A stretch of 32,975 bases of DNA. It comes from Rubrivivax sp. (lineage in GTDB: Bacteria > Pseudomonadota > Gammaproteobacteria > Burkholderiales > Burkholderiaceae_C). Within the stretch, counting starts at the first letter, position 1; every line of letters starts with the position of its first letter. Both the position numbers and the translations under genes were made by a program. The DNA is taken from contig JAIXTY010000337.1 in assembly GCA_027483705.1 (NCBI GenBank), positions 1-32,975 of the forward strand, read 5' to 3'. Shown piece after piece: positions 26,145-32,975 of the stretch. The notes under the pieces were generated by a model that was not told where the DNA came from, made no database searches, and worked only from the letters and a program-made list of their open reading frames with translations.

Positions 26145-26747
26145 ATGAACACTCGGCTCAACCCATCGAGCGTGGCGCTGGCCCTGTTCGGCGCTGTGCT
26201 GCTGGTCTCGCCCTTGTCCGCACGGGCCCAGGCCTCCGCCCAACCCGCCACGGCCACGCCCGCCGCCTGCCCGGCCCTGCTCAACCAGACGGTGCCGCGC
26301 CTGCAGGACGACAAGCCGCAGAACCTGTGCCAGTACGCCGGCAAGGTGCTGCTGGTCGTCAACACCGCCAGCTACTGCGGCTTCACCTCGCAGTTCGAGG
26401 GCCTGGAGGCGCTGAACGCGAAGTACGCCGCGCGCGGCCTGGTGGTGCTGGGCTTTCCGAGCGGCGACTTCAAGCAGGAAGACGCCGATGCCAAGAAGAC
26501 CGCCGAGGTCTGCTTCAACACCTACGGCGTGAAGTTCCCGATGTTCGCCACCGGCCCGGTGCGCGGTGCGGATGCGCAGCCGCTTTTCAAGCAACTGGCC
26601 GCGGCCACCGGCCAGCAGCCGAGCTGGAACTTCAACAAGTACCTCGTCGGCCGCGACGGCAAGCCCGTCGCGCACTACGGCAGCATGACGGGCCCGACCA
26701 GCGGAACGATCACCAGCGCCATCGAGAAGGCGCTGGCCCAGAAGTAG
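26145..26747 (+). CDS. Secreted glutathione peroxidase family protein
   Basis: 200-aa thiol peroxidase of the glutathione-peroxidase family, with a signal peptide (about residues 1-29, ending SARAQA), so probably periplasmic. The catalytic Cys is C78 in NTASYCGFTSQ, the Trp-Asn pair is W161-N162, and C123 (EVCFNTYGVKFPMF) is placed like the resolving Cys of thioredoxin-dependent members. The usual FPCNQF motif reads FPSGDF (104-109), so the tetrad Gln is replaced by Asp, while Q111 is kept. The enzyme reduces peroxides in the family. It starts 44 bases after the kinase stop, possibly in the same transcript, and ends three bases before the convergent acyl-CoA-binding gene. Confidence 0.91.
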   Translation: MNTRLNPSSVALALFGAVLLVSPLSARAQASAQPATATPAACPALLNQTVPRLQDDKPQNLCQYAGKVLLVVNTASYCGFTSQFEGLEALNAKYAARGLVVLGFPSGDFKQEDADAKKTAEVCFNTYGVKFPMFATGPVRGADAQPLFKQLAAATGQQPSWNFNKYLVGRDGKPVAHYGSMTGPTSGTITSAIEKALAQK

Positions 26748-26750
26748 CCG

Positions 26751-27005
26751 CTACTTGAGCGACTCGATCAGGTCGACGTACTGCTGCATCGCGTCGTCGG
26801 CGCTGGTGCCCTTCACGGCAGCCCAGGCGTCGTACTTGGCGCGGCCCACCATGTCGGTGAAGCCTGGGCGCTTGCCCTCGACGTCGCCTTCGGTGGCCTG
26901 CTTGTACAGCGAGTAGATCTTCAGCAGCGTCATGTTGTCGGGCTTCTCCGGCAACTGCTTGCTGGCGGCGACGGCGGCTTCGAAGGCGGCTTTGAGGTTG
27001 GCCAT
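26751..27005 (-). CDS. Acyl-CoA-binding protein
   Basis: 84-aa ACBP, a small four-helix cytosolic protein that binds medium- and long-chain acyl-CoA and buffers or delivers it. The family core is clear: LKIYSLYKQATEGDVEGKRP (28-47) and the Tyr/Lys-containing stretch AKYDAWAAVKGTS. The length equals that of classical ACBPs. ATG 27005 is at the normal position. It is divergent from a wax ester synthase/DGAT gene, whose substrate is acyl-CoA, with 101 bases between containing a perfect inverted repeat. That context supports a role in feeding acyl-CoA to storage-lipid synthesis, by inference. Confidence 0.95.
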   Translation of the reverse strand: MANLKAAFEAAVAASKQLPEKPDNMTLLKIYSLYKQATEGDVEGKRPGFTDMVGRAKYDAWAAVKGTSADDAMQQYVDLIESLK

Positions 27006-27037
27006 GGGTGCACCCGGGTGAGTCTGAGCTTGACGCT

Positions 27038-27059
27038 GACGATGCTACACAGCATCGTC
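27038..27059. promoter_or_regulatory. Perfect inverted repeat between acyl-CoA-binding and WS/DGAT genes
   Basis: Two nine-base arms (GACGATGCT and AGCATCGTC) flank ACAC in the 101-base divergent region. The sequence TTGACG at 27030-27035 just left of it could be a rightward -35 element, so the repeat would overlie the promoter. It has no T run and is not placed as a terminator. A dimeric repressor site serving both genes is the simplest reading. The cognate regulator is not in view. Confidence 0.45.
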
Positions 27060-27106
27060 GCCCGTCCCGGCGCCCTCGGTGGCGCCCGTTGCCGAGGAGA
27101 AACCCG

Positions 27107-28585
27107 ATGAACGGCGTCGCCAGCGCGCCGCAGACCAGCCCCCCAGCCGCCGTGCGTGCCGAACGCATGTCGCGCGTGGACACCGCCTGGCTGCGCATGG
27201 ACAACGACGTCAACCTGATGATGATCGTCGGCGTCTGGCTGCTCACCCCGGCCGTCACGCTCGACGCGCTGCGCGAGCGCATCGGGGCCAAGCTGCTGCA
27301 GTACGACCGCTTCCGCCAGAAGGCCGTGGCCGATGCCATGGGTGCCTCGTGGGTGGACGACGAGCACTTCGACATCACGCAGCACGTGCTGCCGATGACC
27401 CTGAAGCCGCAAGCCGGCGAGAGCGAGCGCCACGCACTGCAGCGCGCCTGCGGCGAACTGGCCACCACGCCGCTGGATCCCGCGCGCCCGCTGTGGCAGA
27501 TGCACCTGGTGGAGCACTACGAAGGCGGCAGCGCCCTCGTGGCGCGCATCCACCACTGCATCGGCGACGGCATCGCGCTGATCAGCGTGATGATGAGCAT
27601 CACCGATGGCGGCGCCGATCCGCCCCGGCGCCGGCGCAAGCAGCCGGCCGAAGACGCCGCCGAGCCCGACTGGCTCGCCGACGCCGTGCTCAAGCCGCTG
27701 ACCGATCTCACCATCAAGGCCATCGGCATGTACGGCAGCGGCGTCGGCAAGTCGATGGAGGCGCTGGCCAACCCGACGCAGCCGCTGCTGTCCAGCCTGG
27801 GCATGGCCAAGGGCGGCCTGCAGGTGGCGCAGGACGTGGCCGCGCTGGCGCTGATGCCCGACGACTCGCCGACGCTGCTCAAGGGCAAGCCCGTGGGCCG
27901 CAAGGTGGTGGCCTGGAGCGAGCCGATGCCGCTGGACACCGTCAAGGCCATCGGCAAGGGCCTGGGCTGCACCGTCAACGACGTGCTGCTGGCCTGCGTG
28001 GCCGGCGCCATCGGCGGCTGGCTGCAGGCGCAGGGGCAGGATCCGGCGGGCAAGGAGATCCGCGCCATGGTGCCGGTGAACCTGCGCCCGCTCGACAAGG
28101 CCTGGCAGCTGGGCAACCGCTTCGGGCTGGCGCCGCTGGTGCTGCCGGTGGGCATCGCCAACCCCATCGAACGCGTCTACGCCGTGCACCGGCGCATGAA
28201 CGAGATGAAGGGCAGCTACCAGCCGCTGCTGGCGTTTGCGGTGCTGTCGGTCAGCGGCCTGTTCATCAAGCCGGTGCAGGACATGATCCTCGGCCTCTTC
28301 GCCAAGAAGGCCACCGCGGTGATGACCAACGTGCCGGGCCCCGGCGTGCCGCTCAAGTTCTGCGGCAGCACGCTGCGGCAGACGATGTTCTGGGTGCCGG
28401 CCTCGGGCGACATCGGCGTCGGCGTCAGCATCCTCAGCTACGGCGGCGGCGTGCAGTTCGGCCTCATCACCGACGAGAAGCTGTGCCCCGAACCGCAGCA
28501 GATCATCGACCGCTTCGAGCCGCAGTTCGAGCAGCTGACCTGGCTGACGATGATGCTGCCCTGGGCCGGCGAGCCCGATTTCTGA
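27107..28585 (+). CDS. Wax ester synthase / diacylglycerol acyltransferase (WS/DGAT)
   Basis: 492-aa bifunctional acyltransferase of the bacterial WS/DGAT family, which makes wax esters or triacylglycerol from acyl-CoA and a fatty alcohol or diacylglycerol. The active-site HHxxxDG motif is H149-H-C-I-G-D154-G155. Other family blocks are PLDPARPLWQMHLVE (122-136), the ND motif N291-D292 in CTVNDVLLA, and a C-terminal GVGVSILSYGGGVQFGL-type block. ATG 27107 has GAGGAGA upstream. Met21 (MSRVDTAW) is an alternative start closer to the usual family N-terminus. It is divergent from the acyl-CoA-binding protein gene, and an SRPBCC gene follows 24 bases downstream. Confidence 0.95.
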   Translation: MNGVASAPQTSPPAAVRAERMSRVDTAWLRMDNDVNLMMIVGVWLLTPAVTLDALRERIGAKLLQYDRFRQKAVADAMGASWVDDEHFDITQHVLPMTLKPQAGESERHALQRACGELATTPLDPARPLWQMHLVEHYEGGSALVARIHHCIGDGIALISVMMSITDGGADPPRRRRKQPAEDAAEPDWLADAVLKPLTDLTIKAIGMYGSGVGKSMEALANPTQPLLSSLGMAKGGLQVAQDVAALALMPDDSPTLLKGKPVGRKVVAWSEPMPLDTVKAIGKGLGCTVNDVLLACVAGAIGGWLQAQGQDPAGKEIRAMVPVNLRPLDKAWQLGNRFGLAPLVLPVGIANPIERVYAVHRRMNEMKGSYQPLLAFAVLSVSGLFIKPVQDMILGLFAKKATAVMTNVPGPGVPLKFCGSTLRQTMFWVPASGDIGVGVSILSYGGGVQFGLITDEKLCPEPQQIIDRFEPQFEQLTWLTMMLPWAGEPDF

Positions 28586-28609
28586 AACCCTGATCCAAGG
28601 AGCCAGACC

Positions 28610-29083
28610 ATGGCCGTGAGCGTCGACATCGACCTGGGCTACGAATTCACCGTGAAGGCGGCCTACGACGAAGTCTTCGACGTGCTGTCCGACGTGCCCA
28701 CCTCGGTGAGCCACTTTCCGAAGGTCGACCAGCTGGTCGACATGGGCAAGGGTGTCTACCGCTGGGAGATGCAGAAGGTGGGCACCGCGCAGGTGAACAT
28801 CCAGACCGTCTACGCCAGCCAGTACGTGTCGGACCGCAAGAAGGGCAGCGTGGTCTGGACGCCCGTCAAGGGCGTGGGCAACGCGCTCGTGGGCGGCAGC
28901 TGGAAGATCACCAAGGCCAAGAAGGGCACGGCGCTGGAGCTCAAGATCGAAGGCACCGTGGAGGTGCCGCTGCCGGGGCTGATGAAGATGGTCGTCGTGC
29001 CGGTGGTCAAGGGCGAGTTCGAGGGGCTGGTCGACAAGTACATCGAGAACCTCGTCAAGCGCTTCGGCGGCGAGGTCGAATAG
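28610..29083 (+). CDS. SRPBCC family lipid/ligand-binding protein
   Basis: 157-aa protein with the START/SRPBCC helix-grip layout: an N-terminal strand and helix (DIDLGYEFTVKAAYDEVFDV), a run of strands (YRWEMQKVG, VVWTPVKGVG, LELKIEGTVEVPLPG) and a long C-terminal helix (EFEGLVDKYIENLVKRFGG). Such folds bind hydrophobic ligands in a central cavity. There is no signal peptide or membrane segment. AAGGAG precedes the ATG, 24 bases after the WS/DGAT stop, so the two are probably co-transcribed. A role in handling lipid intermediates or at lipid bodies is an inference from context only. Confidence 0.87.
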   Translation: MAVSVDIDLGYEFTVKAAYDEVFDVLSDVPTSVSHFPKVDQLVDMGKGVYRWEMQKVGTAQVNIQTVYASQYVSDRKKGSVVWTPVKGVGNALVGGSWKITKAKKGTALELKIEGTVEVPLPGLMKMVVVPVVKGEFEGLVDKYIENLVKRFGGEVE

Positions 29084-29097
29084 CCGGGCGCGGCCCC

Positions 29098-30303
29098 TCA
29101 GCGCGGCGACAACCAGCGCACCTGGCCGGCCACCGGCTGGCGCTGCTCCAGCCGCAGCGTCGCGCGCTGCGGCGGGCTCGTGTCGACGAAGCCATGGCGC
29201 GCGGCCAGCGCGTCGAGGTGGGCCGCGGACTGGGCGTAGCGCGCCGTCGGGCGCAGTTCCACGCCCAGGCCGGCCGGTGCTTCCTCGACGGTGAACGCGA
29301 ACACACCACCGGGCGCCAGGGCCCGGCGCGCGGCAGTGAACACCGGGTCGAGATCGCCGATGTAGATGAACACGTCGGCGGCGAGCACGAGGTCCAGGCC
29401 GGCCGGCGCCTGCGCGAGCAGGTGCGCGACGAGTTCGGCGTGGTGCAGCGCGTCGTAGGCGCCGGTGGCGTGCGAGGCCTCGAGCATCGCGGTGCTGAGG
29501 TCCAGGCCCTCCAGCCGGTCGGCCAGCGGCCGCACGACACGGCCGACGAGTCCGGTGCCGCAGCCCAGGTCCAGCGCCGTGGCGTAGCGGCGGTGCACGA
29601 GGCCCGGCAGCAGCAGCTCGGGCGCGCGGTACTCCAGCGTCTCGAGGTGGCGGTCGAAGTCGGCGGCGTAGCCGTCGAAGAGCTCTTCGACATAGCCCGG
29701 CGGTGGCAACGGCGGCGCGTCGGCGTCGCGGGCGTTGCGCAGGCCGGCCAGCAGCCAGTGCGCCAGGGCCGGGCGGGCGCCCAGGTCGGCGGCGCGCTGC
29801 AGCGCACGTGCCGCGGCGCTGGCGTGGCCCAGGTCCTTGTGCAGCGAGCCGGCCAGCAGCCAGGCCTCGCCCCAATTGGCGTGGCGCGTGGTCAGCGCAT
29901 CGGCGCCGGCCAGCGCCTCGTCCAGGCGGCCCAGGCGCGCCAGGCATTCGGCATGGCGCAGCGCGGCGCGCGGTGGCGGCTCGGGCAGGGCCAGGCGCCG
30001 TGCGTAGGCCGCCAGCGCCTCAGCCGGCCGGCCGGCGGCGAGCAGCGCCTCGCCCAGGTGAGCCCAGGCTTCGGCGTGCGCCGGCGCGGTGGTGGTGGCC
30101 TCGTGCAGCAGCGGCAGCGCCTCGGCCGGGCGGCCCAGGGCCAGCAGCGTGGCGGCCAGGTTCGTCAGCGTCGAAGGGCGGCCGGGCAGGGCGGCCAGCG
30201 AGGCGCGGTAGTGCGCCTCGGCTTCGTCCAGCCGGCCGGCCTGCTGCGCGGCAAGGCCGGCCTCGAAGGCCTGACGGGCGGTGTCGAAGGGGCTGGTCTG
30301 CAT
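29098..30303 (-). CDS. TPR-containing SAM-dependent methyltransferase
   Basis: 401-aa protein. Residues about 5-185 are TPR repeats (e.g. AGRLDEAEAHYRASLAALPG, AEAWAHLGEALLAAGRPAEA). A class I methyltransferase domain follows, introduced by the family hallmark YVEELFDGYAADFDRHL (204-220) and SAM motif I DLGCGTG (245-251). ATG 30303 is chosen because the TPR region begins immediately after; the frame extends a little upstream but has no conserved sequence. The substrate is unknown; the TPRs probably bind the protein partner or target. It converges with the SRPBCC gene and is divergent from a second methyltransferase, with only 38 bases between the starts. Confidence 0.9.
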   Translation of the reverse strand: MQTSPFDTARQAFEAGLAAQQAGRLDEAEAHYRASLAALPGRPSTLTNLAATLLALGRPAEALPLLHEATTTAPAHAEAWAHLGEALLAAGRPAEALAAYARRLALPEPPPRAALRHAECLARLGRLDEALAGADALTTRHANWGEAWLLAGSLHKDLGHASAAARALQRAADLGARPALAHWLLAGLRNARDADAPPLPPPGYVEELFDGYAADFDRHLETLEYRAPELLLPGLVHRRYATALDLGCGTGLVGRVVRPLADRLEGLDLSTAMLEASHATGAYDALHHAELVAHLLAQAPAGLDLVLAADVFIYIGDLDPVFTAARRALAPGGVFAFTVEEAPAGLGVELRPTARYAQSAAHLDALAARHGFVDTSPPQRATLRLEQRQPVAGQVRWLSPR

Positions 30304-30341
30304 GGCCGCGGATTGTGGGTGCCAGGCGCGACAATGCCGGC

Positions 30342-31571
30342 GTGACCGAGCCGACGCCACTCACCGATACGGCCAGCGACCCCGCGCTGCAACGCTTCAT
30401 CGAGCTGCTGCGGCAGCAGCAGCGGCAGGGCGGCTGGCGCAAACTGGTGCTCTCGGGCCCGCGCCCCGGCGGCGCCGCCGAGGCCGATCTGCAGCGCGTG
30501 ACGGTGCGCCCCGTGCTGCTGCGCGGCGGCCCGGTGCTGAGCTTCGTGAGCCGCCACGCCACCAAGGACCTGACGCACAACCACGCGCCCGACGCGGGCC
30601 TGGCGCTCATCGCCGCCTGGCTGGGCCCGCGCTTCCGCCACGCCCACTTCAGCGGCAGCGACACCGAGGCCGAGCTGCGCTTTGGCAAGCGGGGCGGCGG
30701 GCATCTGTCCACCAAGACGCTGGCCGCGGCCGCGGCAGCCGCCGAAGCCCAGGCCCACGACCGCGCCAAGCCGCGCCCGCTCGAAGCCGACAGCCCCTAC
30801 CTCGCCGCGCTCGGCATCACCACGCCCGACGGCCAGCCGGTGCCGGCGATGGCGCGCAAGTGGAAGCAGATCAACCGCTTCGTCGAGATCGTCTCGCAGG
30901 CGCTGGCGCGCACGGCGCTGCTGGAGTGCGGCCAGCCGGTGCGCGTGGCCGACTTCGGCGCCGGCCGCGCCTACCTGACCTTTGCGCTGCACGACTGGCT
31001 GCAGCGCCAGGGCCTGGCGGTGGACGTGCGCGGCATCGAGCAGCGCGCCGATCTGGTGGCCGAGGGCAACCGCATCGTCCAGGGCCTGGGCCTGCAGGGC
31101 CTGCAGATGGTGCAGGGCGATGTCGGCGACGCCGACGCCGCGCCCGAGCACTTCGACGTGATGATCGCGCTGCACGCCTGCGACACGGCCACCGACGCCG
31201 CCATCCACCGCGGCATCGTGGCCGGCGCGCAGCTCATCGTCTGCTCGCCGTGCTGCCACAAACAGCTGCGGCCACAGCTGCTGAGCCCAGGGCCGCTGAG
31301 GAGCGTGTTCCAGCACGGCATCCACGCCGAGCAGCAGGCCGAGATGCTGACCGACACGCTGCGCGCTCTGCTGCTGCAGGCCAGCGGCTACGAGACGCAG
31401 GTGTTCGAGTTCGTGGCGCTGGAGCACACGCGCAAGAACAAGATGATCCTGGCGGTGAAGAAGCCGGCCGCGGCATCCGCCGATCGGGCGGCCGCACTGG
31501 CTGAGGCCGACGAGCTGCAGCGCTTCTTCGGCATCCGCGAGCAGGCCCTGCGGCGGCTGCTCGCGGTCTGA
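30342..31571 (+). CDS. SAM-dependent methyltransferase (Methyltransf_32 / GSTCD-like)
   Basis: 409-aa methyltransferase of the PF13679 type. SAM motif I is VADFGAGRAYLTF with D204. The two diagnostic blocks follow: LHACDTATD (277-285) and CSPCCHKQ (301-308), whose cysteines and histidine may bind a metal or form part of the active site. The N-terminal 170 residues include a conserved HATKDLTHNHAP block (72-83). The GTG start at 30342 is weakly supported; no ATG lies in frame nearby upstream. RNA or protein may be the target, unproven. It is divergent from the TPR methyltransferase and converges with the GntR regulator ten bases downstream. Confidence 0.89.
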   Translation: MTEPTPLTDTASDPALQRFIELLRQQQRQGGWRKLVLSGPRPGGAAEADLQRVTVRPVLLRGGPVLSFVSRHATKDLTHNHAPDAGLALIAAWLGPRFRHAHFSGSDTEAELRFGKRGGGHLSTKTLAAAAAAAEAQAHDRAKPRPLEADSPYLAALGITTPDGQPVPAMARKWKQINRFVEIVSQALARTALLECGQPVRVADFGAGRAYLTFALHDWLQRQGLAVDVRGIEQRADLVAEGNRIVQGLGLQGLQMVQGDVGDADAAPEHFDVMIALHACDTATDAAIHRGIVAGAQLIVCSPCCHKQLRPQLLSPGPLRSVFQHGIHAEQQAEMLTDTLRALLLQASGYETQVFEFVALEHTRKNKMILAVKKPAAASADRAAALAEADELQRFFGIREQALRRLLAV

Positions 31572-31581
31572 CCCGGCAGGC

Positions 31582-32235
31582 TCAGGCCGCGGCTTCCAGC
31601 CCGTGCGCGAAGTGCTCGCGCATCAGGGCCCCGGCTGCCGGGGCATCGCGCCGCTCGATCGCGGCCATCAGCTCGCGGTGCTCCGCCAGGCTCTCTGCCA
31701 GCCGCCCGCGCTTGAACAGCGAGTGGTGGCGGTTGAGCTTCATCACCTTGCGCAGGTCGAGCACCATCTGCTCGGCCCAGCGGTTGCCGGCCAGGCGCAG
31801 CAACGCCAGGTGGAAGCGCTCGTTGGCGGCGAAGAAGGCGTCGCGCTGGCGCACGCGGCGCTCGAGCTCGTCGTGCAGCGCGCGCAGCTCGGCGCGGCCG
31901 GCGTCGTCGGCCCGCTCGGCCACGCGCGCGGCGGCATCGCTTTCCAGCAGCGCGAGCAGGTGGTACACCTGCGCCACGTCGTCACGCGACATCTCCGTCA
32001 CGTACGCACCGCGCCCGGCCTTCAGCGTGACCAGCCCTTCCACGGCCAGCACCTTGAGCGCCTCGCGCAGGGGCGTGCGGCTGATGCCGAAGGCGGCGGC
32101 GAGCTTGAGCTCGTCGATCCAGCTGCCGGGCTCCAGCTCGCGCGCGAAGATCTGCTGGCGCAACCGGTCGGCGACGTCCTGGTAGAGGGCGCGGCGCGGC
32201 AGTGGCGGTACGGGCGCGGGGGCAGGGGCGCTCAC
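31582..32235 (-). CDS. GntR family regulator, FadR/FCD subfamily
   Basis: 217-aa transcription factor. The winged HTH is at about residues 15-80 (LYQDVADRLRQQIFARELEP, then FGISRTPLREALKVLAVEGL). An all-helical FCD effector domain follows (about 88-210), with conserved ligand/metal-type positions in NERFHLALLRLAGN and AEHRELMAAIERRDA. FCD regulators respond to small organic acids or acyl-CoAs. It starts with GTG at 32235, at the usual distance from the HTH. It is divergent from methylmalonyl-CoA mutase with an AT-rich palindrome between them, so it probably controls that gene in response to a propionate-pathway metabolite. This is an inference. Confidence 0.92.
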   Translation of the reverse strand: MSAPAPAPVPPLPRRALYQDVADRLRQQIFARELEPGSWIDELKLAAAFGISRTPLREALKVLAVEGLVTLKAGRGAYVTEMSRDDVAQVYHLLALLESDAAARVAERADDAGRAELRALHDELERRVRQRDAFFAANERFHLALLRLAGNRWAEQMVLDLRKVMKLNRHHSLFKRGRLAESLAEHRELMAAIERRDAPAAGALMREHFAHGLEAAA

Positions 32236-32274
32236 GGTGGCGAGTGGCTGTCAGATCGGTGACGGTTTTGCATT

Positions 32275-32284
32275 CATAATTATG
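32275..32284. promoter_or_regulatory. Candidate GntR operator / promoter region
   Basis: The perfect palindrome CATAATTATG sits in a short AT-rich island in the 111-base region between the GntR gene and the mutase gene. Everything around it is GC-rich. CATAAT could also be a -10 element for the mutase gene, although no good -35 is seen. An operator for the divergent GntR regulator is the likely function. Confidence 0.45.
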
Positions 32285-32346
32285 CCGGTGGGGCGCGTGG
32301 CCGCAAGGCCGGTGATGCAGTGGCCCCGAGGCCGTGGAGCGAGACG

Positions 32347-32975
<629 letters not shown>

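Noticed and set aside
26930..29947. Long minus-strand open frame across the WS/DGAT and SRPBCC genes
   Set aside because: Antisense of recognised genes; its translation has no family character.

Overview
The window is GC-rich, densely coded bacterial chromosome. Gene content and the dusB-fis-purH order point to a betaproteobacterium of the order Burkholderiales (Rubrivivax/Leptothrix/Methylibium/Ideonella-like). I recognise no rRNA, tRNA, CRISPR array, insertion sequence or prophage. Nearly all sequence is accounted for by 31 protein genes. The only gene-free stretch above 300 bases is 6387-6786.

Layout. (1) 1-6386, plus strand: a housekeeping block of dusB (5' end missing), fis, purH, a PlsC-like acyltransferase, a CdsA-like membrane protein, ruvC and a three-PAS histidine kinase, with four-base overlaps or very short gaps. 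(2) 6387-7782: a non-coding stretch with a candidate minus-strand small RNA, then a solitary Lon-like AAA+ ATPase. (3) 7799-12320, minus strand: a probable five-gene operon (DJ-1/PfpI-like protein, alpha/beta-hydrolase lipoprotein, ABM monooxygenase-like protein, M20 amidohydrolase, DUF2817 peptidase), divergent from a LysR regulator at 12427-13335. (4) 13372-17992, minus: a very large SARP-like AAA/TPR regulator preceded by an unrecognised exported protein. (5) 18072-21642, plus: molybdopterin oxidoreductase, lipoprotein metallopeptidase and a PHA-granule-type protein. (6) 21666-26747: two small membrane genes (minus) divergent from an ECF sigma factor, a transmembrane Ser/Thr kinase with a TPR tail, and a secreted glutathione peroxidase. 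(7) 26751-29083: acyl-CoA-binding protein divergent from a wax ester synthase/DGAT gene and an SRPBCC gene. (8) 29098-31571: two divergent methyltransferases. (9) 31582-32975: a GntR/FCD regulator divergent from methylmalonyl-CoA mutase, which runs off the window.

Themes. Several genes concern storage carbon: the PHA-type protein, ACBP plus WS/DGAT, and methylmalonyl-CoA mutase. Others are regulatory. The most interesting is the ECF sigma/kinase pair: the sigma factor lacks the usual acidic patch in region 2.2 and has a threonine there, which fits the class of sigma factors switched on by phosphorylation rather than by release from an anti-sigma factor. The second most interesting item is the candidate small RNA at about 6391-6525 (minus), with three CCUCC anti-Shine-Dalgarno motifs set among hairpins and ending in a clear intrinsic terminator.
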